From Candidatus Roizmanbacteria bacterium (GTDB lineage Bacteria; Patescibacteriota; Microgenomatia; GCA-001788215; 2-01-FULL-40-14): a DNA stretch of 5,660 bases. Every line of letters begins with the position of its first letter. Position 1 is the first letter of the stretch. The position numbers were made by a program, and so were the translations under genes. Location: assembly GCA_016203755.1 (NCBI GenBank), contig JACQMD010000156.1:1-5660 (forward strand), in the 5' to 3' direction. The notes beneath the pieces were generated by a model, which did not search any database, was not told the DNA's origin, and saw only the letters and a list, made by a program, of their open reading frames with translations. This document shows positions 1 through 5,259 of the stretch, piece by piece.

Positions 1-642
1 AAAAAAGCAGATGTCGGCGTAGCTATGGGTATCACGGGAACGGATGTTGCTAAAGAAGTGGCCGACATGGTTGTAACGGACGATAATTTTGTCTCAATTG
101 TCCACGCCATCCGTGAAGGAAGGATTATTTTTAATAATATCGTAAAAAGCATCACCTATCTGATTTCCTGTAATCTTGGAGAGGTCATCGCAATTTTTGT
201 CGCGATAGCTCTGGGGTTACCCGCTCCGCTTCTTCCCGTACAAATTTTATGGGTAAACCTGGTCACTGACGGACTGCCGGCGCTTTCTCTTGCATTTGAT
301 GACGGACATGAAGGCATTATGCAGCGGCATCCTTCTGATCATAAATCGCTGTTAACCAAAAAATCCTTGTCGTTTATTATTCCCATGGGCGTGCTCATCG
401 GGTTGCTTACCATCTTATCTTTTGTCGTAACCTATACAATGGTAGGAGAAGATAGTGCAAGAACTATTGCGTTTACTACACTTGTCGGGCTTCAGATGGC
501 AATGGTATTTGTCGTTCGTAACGGACAGCATCCCTTTTCTAACAAATTCCTCCTCATCTCTGTAGCAATATCACTCATACTTCATATCATTATTATCTCG
601 GTTCCTCCATTTTCTCTCATTTTCAACCCCGGATTCCCTTGA
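1..642 (+). CDS. P-type Ca2+-transporting ATPase (P2A-like), C-terminal part; 5' end outside window
   Basis: This is the last 213 residues of a cation-pumping membrane ATPase; the frame is open to the left edge. The window begins just after where the family's GDGVNDAP hinge motif should lie: residues 1-24 read KKADVGVAMG then ITGTDVAKEVADMV, the end of the P domain. Membrane helices M5-M10 follow. M5 carries N58 and E61 (SCNLGE) and M6 carries N86, T89 and D90 (NLVTDGLPAL), the same spacing as SERCA N768/E771 and N796/T799/D800, so Ca2+ is the likely substrate. The helix in the M8 position has a glutamine (TTLVGLQ) where SERCA has the site I glutamate E908, so it may carry a single ion; that is inference. 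The protein should pump Ca2+ across the cytoplasmic membrane using ATP. Only 28 nt separate its TGA from the next gene and no terminator is visible, so the two may be co-transcribed. Confidence 0.93.
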   Translation, partial: KKADVGVAMGITGTDVAKEVADMVVTDDNFVSIVHAIREGRIIFNNIVKSITYLISCNLGEVIAIFVAIALGLPAPLLPVQILWVNLVTDGLPALSLAFDDGHEGIMQRHPSDHKSLLTKKSLSFIIPMGVLIGLLTILSFVVTYTMVGEDSARTIAFTTLVGLQMAMVFVVRNGQHPFSNKFLLISVAISLILHIIIISVPPFSLIFNPGFP

Positions 643-670
643 CAAAACAAGAAATAACATGTGATGATGA

Positions 671-1279
671 ATGAATATGAATAAAGTATTGCCCGTCATT
701 CTCTGGATACCGGCCTCATTTTTCACCGTTGCATTTGCAATTTTTTTTGTCGTCCATCAGTCAACACGGATCCAGATTGCAAACTCAGGGAAATCACCCG
801 AAACACTGCTTGCTGAACAGGCGTTTGCACAATCTTCTTCAAAACCAACGGTTCTTGGTACGTTTACGGCAAATATTATCGCGTTAGACGCACGACCAAA
901 AATTATCGAACGGTTTCTTGATAGCTACCAATGCCCGCTCGTTGTTCCGCATGATAAATTTGCATCATATTTCGTAGAAACAGCCGACCGGTACAATCTT
1001 GATTTTCGCCTGCTTCCTGCTATTGCGATGCAGGAATCCTCCTGTTGTAAACGCCTGCCCGAGGGGTCCAACAATTGCTGGGGGTATGGAATTTACGGCG
1101 ATAAGGTGGTACGATTCAGTTCACCCAAGCAGGGAATGGAGATTGTTGCGGAGACGCTTTCCGCAGACTACTCGACAAAAGGCTTGCTTGAACCCGATGA
1201 AATCATGAAAAAATACACTCCGCCCAGCCGTGGCCACTGGGCTCTCGGCGTCCTCTCGTTTATGAATGAGATGAAGTAA
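671..1279 (+). CDS. Membrane-anchored lysozyme-like (glucosaminidase/transglycosylase-type) protein
   Basis: The 202-residue protein has one N-terminal hydrophobic helix (about residues 7-29) with no obvious cleavage site, so it is probably anchored in the membrane with the rest outside. Residues about 95-202 form a lysozyme-like domain: LLPAIAMQESS holds the likely catalytic glutamate E122, followed by NNCWGYGIY (134-142), a helix with SPKQGMEIVAETL (151-163) and a YTPPS motif (182-186). The same succession of motifs occurs in the next gene, so the two are paralogues. The family fits peptidoglycan glycosidases such as glucosaminidase or lytic transglycosylase; the exact bond cut cannot be told from the sequence. 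Cysteines 125, 126 and 136 could form a disulfide outside the cell. No clear Shine-Dalgarno site precedes the ATG; another in-frame ATG lies two codons later. It may be read through from the ATPase gene. Confidence 0.8.
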   Translation: MNMNKVLPVILWIPASFFTVAFAIFFVVHQSTRIQIANSGKSPETLLAEQAFAQSSSKPTVLGTFTANIIALDARPKIIERFLDSYQCPLVVPHDKFASYFVETADRYNLDFRLLPAIAMQESSCCKRLPEGSNNCWGYGIYGDKVVRFSSPKQGMEIVAETLSADYSTKGLLEPDEIMKKYTPPSRGHWALGVLSFMNEMK

Positions 1280-1291
1280 TCACCCCAAGAC

Positions 1292-1319
1292 TTGACAAAC
1301 CTATAATATTTGTTATAAT
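1292..1319 (+). promoter_or_regulatory. Near-consensus sigma70-type promoter with extended -10
   Basis: A perfect TTGACA (1292-1297) and a perfect TATAAT (1314-1319) are separated by 16 bp, and TG at 1311-1312 gives an extended -10. Transcription should start near 1326. It lies 12 bp after the stop codon of the upstream gene and reads straight into the hairpin at 1327-1369. It is the best promoter match in the window. Confidence 0.8.
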
Positions 1320-1326
1320 ACACCCC

Positions 1327-1372
1327 AGATCCTGAAGTTATATCAGTCAATGATATGGCTTCAGGATTTTTT
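1327..1372 (+). terminator. Long hairpin with U-tract (terminator or attenuator)
   Basis: Arms 1327-1345 and 1351-1369 pair over 19 positions with three G-U wobbles, around a 5-nt loop (GTCAA). The core is CCTGAAG against CTTCAGG. Six T residues (1367-1372) overlap and follow the 3' arm. It works in the plus direction only, since the other strand has no T-tract. It could end transcripts of the upstream lysozyme-like gene. It also starts at about +2 of the promoter at 1292-1319, so that promoter would make a RNA of about 47 nt unless the polymerase reads through. Confidence 0.7.
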
Positions 1373-1530
1373 GATGGCTGCTTATCGATGAATGTAAGTG
1401 AAGAGATTAGCAGCTGACCAACCGGCCGAAGTGAATATTTCGACTGCGAAGCTGTAAACTTCGAGGCGAACATGAACACAGGCGGGTCTATTCTAAAATA
1501 TAATTATCGTTCAGACTTATAGGAAATACT
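1373..1530 (+). promoter_or_regulatory. Structured 5' leader of the second lysozyme-like gene; unknown RNA class
   Basis: Three more hairpins follow the U-tract: 1377-1386 with 1405-1414 (one T-T mismatch, 18-nt loop), 1427-1432 with 1437-1442 (6 bp, GAAT loop), and 1447-1451 with 1459-1463 (5 bp, 7-nt loop). The last two share a CGAAG core. A TATAAT at 1499-1504 has no convincing -35. AGGA at 1521-1524 is the ribosome binding site, 6 nt before the ATG at 1531. I compared it by eye with T-box, TPP, glycine, fluoride and ykkC-type riboswitch motifs and with SRP and 6S RNA and recognised none. Confidence 0.45.
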
Positions 1531-2088
1531 ATGAAACTATTTATTGCGCTCATCACTGGTTTGCTGGTGATACTAACAAACGTCACTCCTGTTCTGGCAC
1601 CAGTTCAAGCGGCAGAAATTTCAGGAGACTCAGGAAAACTGAGTGTTGAACTGCAAGAAAACACCGTAGACGAACGCGTTGTCAAACTGAAGATGTATCT
1701 TGAAGAGCTCAAATCTCCGCTTGCGCCCTATGCACAAACCTTTGTAACCGAGGCTGATACCTATGAACTGGGAGACAACTGGTCGCTCGTTGCGGCAATT
1801 GCCGGAGTCGAGTCTACCTTTGGGAAACACATACCACGCGAATCATATAACGCATGGGGATGGGGGATACCAACAGGGGCCAAATCAGGAATTGGATTTG
1901 ACAATTGGGATCATGGTATCGAAATAGTGACAAAGGGTCTCAAAGAAAAGTATATTGATCGCGGAGCAGATACACCCGAAAAAATGAGTCGTATATACGC
2001 TCCTCCCTCAAAAACATGGGCAGGGAATGTACGGTTTTTTATGAAGAAAATTGAAGATGTAACGGTCCCTCCCAAACTCTCCATCTAA
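1531..2088 (+). CDS. Secreted lysozyme-like (glucosaminidase/transglycosylase-type) protein, paralogue of the preceding gene
   Basis: The 185-residue protein begins with a classic signal peptide: a lysine at position 2, a hydrophobic core at 4-24, and VQA-A around 25-28 as the likely cleavage site. The lysozyme-like domain covers about 60-176: LVAAIAGVEST with the likely catalytic E94, NAWGWGIP (107-114), DHGIEIVTKGL (127-137) and YAPPS (156-160). These align one for one with the preceding protein, but the cysteines are absent and the protein should be released or periplasmic rather than anchored. The role is probably peptidoglycan cleavage during growth or division; the precise activity is not determined by sequence alone. 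The ATG is supported by AGGA 6 nt upstream. Expression probably depends on the promoter at 1292-1319 and its structured leader, or on the weak TATAAT at 1499-1504. Confidence 0.85.
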   Translation: MKLFIALITGLLVILTNVTPVLAPVQAAEISGDSGKLSVELQENTVDERVVKLKMYLEELKSPLAPYAQTFVTEADTYELGDNWSLVAAIAGVESTFGKHIPRESYNAWGWGIPTGAKSGIGFDNWDHGIEIVTKGLKEKYIDRGADTPEKMSRIYAPPSKTWAGNVRFFMKKIEDVTVPPKLSI

Positions 2089-2095
2089 TTTGAAA

Positions 2096-2104
2096 TGGTA
2101 TAAT
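2096..2104 (+). promoter_or_regulatory. Extended -10 promoter for the tRNA-Leu transcript
   Basis: TGG followed by TATAAT matches the TGnTATAAT extended -10 exactly. The -35 region (2076-2081, ACTCTC) is not recognisable, which extended -10 promoters tolerate. The predicted start is near 2111, at the beginning of the octamer array, giving a leader of about 120 nt before the tRNA. Confidence 0.6.
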
Positions 2105-2109
2105 CCAAC

Positions 2110-2169
2110 AAGATCCTAAGAACCTAAGATCCCAAGATCCTAACAAAAATAATAATTCATTAGGATCTT
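2110..2169 (+). repeat. Octamer tandem array (AAGATCCT x4) with one inverted copy
   Basis: Four 8-nt units lie head to tail: AAGATCCT at 2110, AAGAACCT at 2118, AAGATCCC at 2126 and AAGATCCT at 2134. The inverted copy TTAGGATCTT at 2160-2169 pairs perfectly over 10 bp with 2134-2143 (16-nt loop) and equally with 2110-2119, so the RNA could fold in more than one register. Only a broken T-run (CTTTGATTCTTTG) follows, so any terminator activity for the upstream gene would be weak. Confidence 0.8.
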
Positions 2170-2180
2170 TGATTCTTTGT

Positions 2181-2209
2181 CTCGCGGAGCGAGATCTGGC
2201 TTCGCCAGA
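2181..2209 (+). repeat. Two tandem GC-rich triloop hairpins in the tRNA leader
   Basis: CTCGC-GGA-GCGAG (2181-2193) is followed at once by TCTGGC-TTC-GCCAGA (2195-2209). Both are perfect stems with 3-nt loops. Flanking AGATC/GATCT (2192-2196 and 2210-2214) can extend the second stem with a 2-nt bulge. No T-tract follows directly. They may be RNA-processing or polymerase-pausing structures ahead of the tRNA, or a mobile intergenic palindrome; neither is shown. Confidence 0.6.
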
Positions 2210-2230
2210 GATCTTTGGTTATTTTCTTCC

Positions 2231-2314
2231 GCCGAGGTGGTGAAACTGGCATACACGCAGGATTTAGGATCCTGTGCCCTTTCGGGCGTGGAGGTTCAAC
2301 TCCTCTCCTCGGCA
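2231..2314 (+). tRNA. tRNA-Leu, anticodon TAG
   Basis: Acceptor arms GCCGAGG (2231-2237) and CCTCGGC (2307-2313) pair perfectly, with discriminator A2314. The D arm is 2240-2242 with 2252-2254 and has GG at 2248-2249 in its loop. The anticodon stem CAGGA/TCCTG (2258-2262, 2270-2274) encloses TTTAGGA, giving anticodon TAG (2265-2267), which reads CUA and other CUN codons. The long class II variable arm (2275-2289) has a 4-bp GCCC/GGGC stem, as tRNA-Leu requires. The T arm is GGAGG-TTCAACT-CCTCT (2290-2306). CCA is not encoded, so CCA-adding enzyme and RNase Z-type 3' maturation are expected. Confidence 0.97.
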
Positions 2315-2324
2315 CTTACATCAC

Positions 2325-3215
2325 ATGAGAACAGAACAATTAACAGAAGATCTCTATTTAACCCAGATGCAATACCGAAAGTTTGTGGCACTAACTGATA
2401 TTGCAAATCTTGTACCGCCGGAGAAAAATGTGTTCGAAGCTACCCAAATAAGTGTCCTGAGTGAAACAGGTCGATTAAAACAAGGTGTTATTGAAGATCC
2501 ATCTGATCCAAATGCTCAATTCGGTGCTGCTTTTCAATACGCCATAGGTGCAATTGCTGATACAATACCTTTCGATCAACTGCCTCCAATCCCGGGACGA
2601 CTTATCTCAAGACTTGTCTCACGCGGCGGGAACTCCGCCTGGAAAGGTTTCGAAAAACATATAGAAGAATACCCGCCGCGCTTGGCCTCTCTCGTGCTTT
2701 TGGATCTTATTCGTATGATCGGAGAAATAACCATGGTAGAAACGCAAGCGGCTCTACGTACCACCTCAATGTCCCCCGCGGCTAACACGGCTGACACGAC
2801 AAAAGAACAGGCATTAGCGCAACAGGCTGCATTTCTACGGAAGTATTTATGGCCCATTGAAACCGTAACCGCGTTTACTGAACAGGCTACCCCGCTTTTG
2901 GATACAAATATGTTAGCTGCTTATACCGAAATCTCCGGACGTTCTCATACCGGTGAAATACTTCCTTCTCTTTTTTGTGGTTTTCGGAATATCTTTTGGT
3001 TAGAACGTAAAAACTTACGGAGACCAGGAAATCTGCTAACCGTAAGACGTGATTGTCTGACTGCTCTCCTTGAAGGCAAAATGGAAGAACTGCCCCACAT
3101 ATTTAAGAGTGAAAGAGCAACATACCAGTCTCAACTGTATCCATTCAGCCTTGGACCATCAAAAAGAGATCAACCGGTTAGCCACAAAATGTTTTTTATT
3201 AAGAGATTCGAATGA
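2325..3215 (+). CDS. Protein of unknown family, translationally coupled to tatD
   Basis: The 296-residue protein is not recognised. It appears soluble: no signal peptide and no long hydrophobic helix. A mixed N-terminal half contains a proline-rich turn (LPPIPGRL, about 86-93) and a helix SLVLLDLIRMIGEI (122-135). A low-complexity Ala/Thr/Gln linker follows (about 140-170), then a C-terminal half rich in Arg/Lys, with FRNIFWLERKNLRR (220-233) and RRDCLTALLEGKMEELP (241-257). A longer reading from 2274 would start inside the tRNA, so the ATG at 2325, 10 nt past the tRNA, is chosen. It has no Shine-Dalgarno site. The TGA overlaps the ATG of tatD (ATGA, 3212-3215), so the two are probably made together. 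It may be transcribed with the tRNA, since the gap is too short for a promoter. Function cannot be assigned. Confidence 0.8.
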   Translation: MRTEQLTEDLYLTQMQYRKFVALTDIANLVPPEKNVFEATQISVLSETGRLKQGVIEDPSDPNAQFGAAFQYAIGAIADTIPFDQLPPIPGRLISRLVSRGGNSAWKGFEKHIEEYPPRLASLVLLDLIRMIGEITMVETQAALRTTSMSPAANTADTTKEQALAQQAAFLRKYLWPIETVTAFTEQATPLLDTNMLAAYTEISGRSHTGEILPSLFCGFRNIFWLERKNLRRPGNLLTVRRDCLTALLEGKMEELPHIFKSERATYQSQLYPFSLGPSKRDQPVSHKMFFIKRFE

Positions 3216-4036
3216 CCGATACTCACGCCCATCTCAATTTTAAACGCTTCGCAAAAAATGTCGATGAGGTTATTTCCCAAGCACAACAAGTTGGAGTAAC
3301 TAGAATTGTTGTGCCGGGGACGGATATTAAATCTTCAACAAAAGCAGTTGAACTTTCTAAACAATACAAAGGTGTTTATGCAGCTATCGGAATCCACCCG
3401 CATCATGTATTTAGTATTACGTATAATGTATCAAGTATAAAGCAAACAATCGATCCCATTGAAAGGCTTGTTATTCATCCACGAATAGTTGCTGTAGGGG
3501 AAATTGGGTTAGACAAACACGTTTACGAAGATACGAAATATGAGAACTATCACATTAACGATGATTTCTTAATGAGACAACGGGAACTTCTCATTGCACA
3601 ATTACAACTTGCCATTCAATACAACAAAAGCGTCATACTTCATAATCGCGAAGCAACTGATGAATTATTGGAACTTCTCAATAAAAACTGGAACTCGCAT
3701 TTTGAAGGACGAATAGTTTTTCATTGTTGCGAACCGAACAAAAATCTTCTCGAGTTTGCGAAGAAAAATAACGTTTTCATTGGTGTTGATGGAGACATAA
3801 CATACAACAAAGAGAAACAAACGTTTATTAAAGAAGTTCCACTCAATTTATTAGTCCTCGAAACCGACTCGCCATTTTTATTGCCCGAACCATTACGATC
3901 ACAAAAGAAGTATCCCAATGAACCAAAAAATATTCCTATCATCCTCTCATTTATTGCAAACTTAGTTGGAGCAGGGGAGAGGGAGCTGGAAAAACAGACG
4001 GACGAGAATGCGGGGAGACTGTTTAATTTGGTGTAA
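3212..4036 (+). CDS. tatD: TatD-family metal-dependent hydrolase (DNase-like)
   Basis: At 274 residues it is the usual family length. The TIM-barrel amidohydrolase metal motifs are all present in order: DTHAHL with H5 and H7, GIHPHH (60-65), GEIGLD with E97 (96-101), HNRE with H144, HCC with H171, and ETDSPF with D219, then the NEP motif (236-238) typical of TatD. Family members are cytosolic two-metal enzymes; characterised ones have 3'-5' exonuclease or AP-type DNase activity linked to DNA repair, and many are of unknown substrate. All catalytic residues are intact, so it should be active. Compared with classical TatD there are extra residues after GEIGLD (about 102-118). It starts inside the stop codon of the preceding unknown gene, implying coupling, with a weak AAGAG about 6 nt upstream. 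Base composition looks more AT-rich than the genes to its left. Confidence 0.93.
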   Translation: MTDTHAHLNFKRFAKNVDEVISQAQQVGVTRIVVPGTDIKSSTKAVELSKQYKGVYAAIGIHPHHVFSITYNVSSIKQTIDPIERLVIHPRIVAVGEIGLDKHVYEDTKYENYHINDDFLMRQRELLIAQLQLAIQYNKSVILHNREATDELLELLNKNWNSHFEGRIVFHCCEPNKNLLEFAKKNNVFIGVDGDITYNKEKQTFIKEVPLNLLVLETDSPFLLPEPLRSQKKYPNEPKNIPIILSFIANLVGAGERELEKQTDENAGRLFNLV

Positions 4037-4043
4037 AAGATTA

Positions 4044-4418
4044 TTACCAGCTTTGACCATCATCTATTTGCAATCTTCGTATTACATATTCTTCTCCTGT
4101 TTCTCCAGGTAATGGATTTAAATCGATGTAAGTTCCTTCTGGAAGTAAAGATTGATCGTTTGTACCAAGATACACCATATATCCAGCTTCTATTAGAACG
4201 TCATGAGGTGATTCTACATTTTGCTCAACTAGCAAGTCTGGTTCAATTTTTCTTACGTAATCAGCGACAGTTTTTGATATTACTTCAGGGTCGTATTTAT
4301 GTATTTGAAGTTCTCTAGCCAATTCTTCTGCAGCCATAACAAGTGTTCCCCTTCGTAAACGAATTTGATCTACCTGACCTATTACTTCTTCTATGCTTGG
4401 TCGATTCTGTTCAGTCAT
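4044..4418 (-). CDS. Small protein of unknown family (124 aa)
   Basis: This gene is not recognised. The 124-residue product is acidic and soluble-looking, without signal peptide or membrane helix. Residues 8-65 appear mostly helical (IEEVIGQVDQIRLRR, then AAEELARELQIHKYDPEVISKTV), and 66-124 look like a small beta-rich part with MVYLGTND and PEGTYIDLNPLPGETGEEYVIRRLQ. The N-terminal half could be a small DNA- or protein-binding helical bundle; that is only a guess from pattern. The reading frame has normal amino-acid content, unlike the overlapping plus-strand frame. The ATG has no Shine-Dalgarno site but a perfect -10 box 6 nt upstream. It converges on tatD with 7 nt between stops and no terminator. 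Confidence 0.75.
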   Translation of the reverse strand: MTEQNRPSIEEVIGQVDQIRLRRGTLVMAAEELARELQIHKYDPEVISKTVADYVRKIEPDLLVEQNVESPHDVLIEAGYMVYLGTNDQSLLPEGTYIDLNPLPGETGEEYVIRRLQIDDGQSW

Positions 4419-4424
4419 ACAACG

Positions 4425-4430
4425 ATTATA
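4425..4430 (-). promoter_or_regulatory. -10 box placing transcription start at the ATG (leaderless)
   Basis: On the minus strand a perfect TATAAT ends 6 nt before the ATG at 4418, so transcription should start on or next to the start codon. A TTGACA on the same strand (4438-4443) is only 7 bp from the -10 and cannot act as a normal -35. Confidence 0.55.
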
Positions 4431-4463
4431 CTATTACTGTCAAAAGCGGATAGGATCGCGCAG

Positions 4464-4495
4464 CTACATAATGCCGATTACTAATCGGCACTACA
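4464..4495. repeat. Perfect 8-bp palindrome flanked by CTACA direct repeats
   Basis: TGCCGATT-ACT-AATCGGCA (4472-4490) is a perfect stem with a 3-nt loop. It is bracketed by CTACA at 4464-4468 and 4491-4495. The direct repeats resemble a target-site duplication, but at 5 bp this may be chance. It lies just downstream of the ATP-cone nuclease gene on the minus strand; no T-tract follows, so it is a poor intrinsic terminator. Confidence 0.6.
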
Positions 4496-4537
4496 AATTA
4501 CGATTTACCAATTACTATTTACGATTTACTATTTTCT
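4496..4537. repeat. Heptamer tandem array, six units of AWTTACN
   Basis: Six consecutive 7-nt units are in exact register, starting at 4496, 4503, 4510, 4517, 4524 and 4531. The first five fit A(A/T)TTAC plus a variable last base; the sixth is ATTTTCT. TTACGATTTAC occurs twice (4498 and 4519). The array overlaps the 3' end of the minus-strand nuclease gene and contributes its stop codon. The style recalls the short tandemly repeated heptamers (STRR) known from cyanobacteria, without implying kinship. Confidence 0.85.
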
Positions 4538-5253
4538 TTCAAATCCCTCGCAAACACGACTCCTTCGGCAAGAAGTGCTTGTATTTTATCAGGAGTAAGT
4601 GAATCAAGCGCGGTGATGGGATGAAGGTTGGATTGTTCAATCATGGTCCGAAGGGACATGTTTTTCGGATAATTCCACGAAATGATCCGCATGCCCTGAC
4701 ATTGTGCGTAATCAATTACATCGCTTGTTACTTTTGTATTGGTAACTAACCACGCTTCATCAAATTTTCCCTGTTCCCGAACATCAAGAAACCGCGCGTA
4801 GGTATAGAGCACATCCCGGATTTTTGATTTCGTCCCCACATGATTGTGAAACTTGCATTCAATCATGATCTTTTTTCCATCTTTTTCCGCAATGACATCT
4901 ATTTCATGTGATACGCATTTTCCCCGTGCAATCTGGTCTGTAGTTACATCATATCCGTATGATTTCAACACACCAGCTAAAAACTTCTCAAACGGATACC
5001 CGGTGGGACCAAGTTCCATAATTGCCCGTTTGAGGTTGTATCGGGCAACGAGGTGTGAACTTCTCCCGCGGAGTATTTCGAAAATATGCTCATATATTTT
5101 CTCCGTCGGCATTCCCTCATAGAGTTCTTCCTTCACATGAACTACGATATCGTTAATAAGCTGCTCATCAGCCCCAGCACGCTTCAGAGAATCACGAACT
5201 TTATCCTCGGAGAAGTCTTCCATTTCTCCCGAAGCTTTTTGGACTTTCACCAT
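4519..5253 (-). CDS. ATP-cone plus PD-(D/E)XK (Mrr-like) restriction endonuclease-type protein
   Basis: The 244-residue protein has an N-terminal ATP-cone (about 1-85; VKVQKASGEMEDFSEDKV then helices up to RYNLKRAIMELG), a nucleotide-sensing module best known from ribonucleotide reductase and NrdR. The middle (about 95-195) is a PD-(D/E)XK nuclease fold: GYDVTTD (100-106), HEIDVIAE with D119 (116-123) and IMIECKF with E132 and K134 (129-135). These are the D and ExK metal/catalytic residues of Mrr-type enzymes. The C-terminal ITALDSLTPDKIQALLAEGV (213-232) resembles a helix-hairpin-helix or alpha-CTD-like DNA-binding unit. The likely role is a DNA nuclease gated by (d)ATP, in defence or repair; this is inferred. 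No methyltransferase gene is in view. The last residues (E240-S244) and the stop are encoded by the heptamer array. No Shine-Dalgarno site; a -10-like box lies 6 nt before the ATG. Confidence 0.85.
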   Translation of the reverse strand: MVKVQKASGEMEDFSEDKVRDSLKRAGADEQLINDIVVHVKEELYEGMPTEKIYEHIFEILRGRSSHLVARYNLKRAIMELGPTGYPFEKFLAGVLKSYGYDVTTDQIARGKCVSHEIDVIAEKDGKKIMIECKFHNHVGTKSKIRDVLYTYARFLDVREQGKFDEAWLVTNTKVTSDVIDYAQCQGMRIISWNYPKNMSLRTMIEQSNLHPITALDSLTPDKIQALLAEGVVFARDLKENSKS

Positions 5254-5259
5254 GCAAAA

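Noticed and set aside
639..644. TTGACA at the ATPase stop codon as a -35 for the next gene
   Set aside because: No -10-like hexamer lies 15-19 bp downstream.
1388..1417. Nine-codon upstream ORF in the structured leader (MNVSEEISS)
   Set aside because: There is no ribosome binding site, and no run of one amino acid as in attenuation peptides.
1168..1479. Minus-strand open frame of 103 codons opposite the first lysozyme-like gene and its downstream gap
   Set aside because: It lies mostly over the hairpin-rich leader and antisense to a clear gene, has no family signal, and has a composition typical of a shadow frame.
1373..1500. T-box riboswitch in the leader
   Set aside because: GTGAAGAG and ACAGGCGGGT look faintly like T-box elements, but there is no UGGN antiterminator bulge and the downstream gene is not a tRNA synthetase or amino-acid gene.
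2274..2324. Longer N-terminus for the 296-residue protein starting inside tRNA-Leu
   Set aside because: It would make the tRNA anticodon and variable arms coding; the ATG at 2325 lies just after the tRNA end.
2177..2398. Plus-strand open frame of 73 codons across the tRNA
   Set aside because: It runs through the palindromes and the whole tRNA, so it is not a plausible protein.
4029..4050. Bidirectional terminator between the convergent genes
   Set aside because: TGGTG/TACCA pairing is only about 5 bp with a wobble and no T-tract.
4112..4318. Plus-strand 68-codon open frame inside the 124-residue gene
   Set aside because: It is a shadow frame with skewed composition; the minus-strand frame is longer, better balanced, and has its own promoter.
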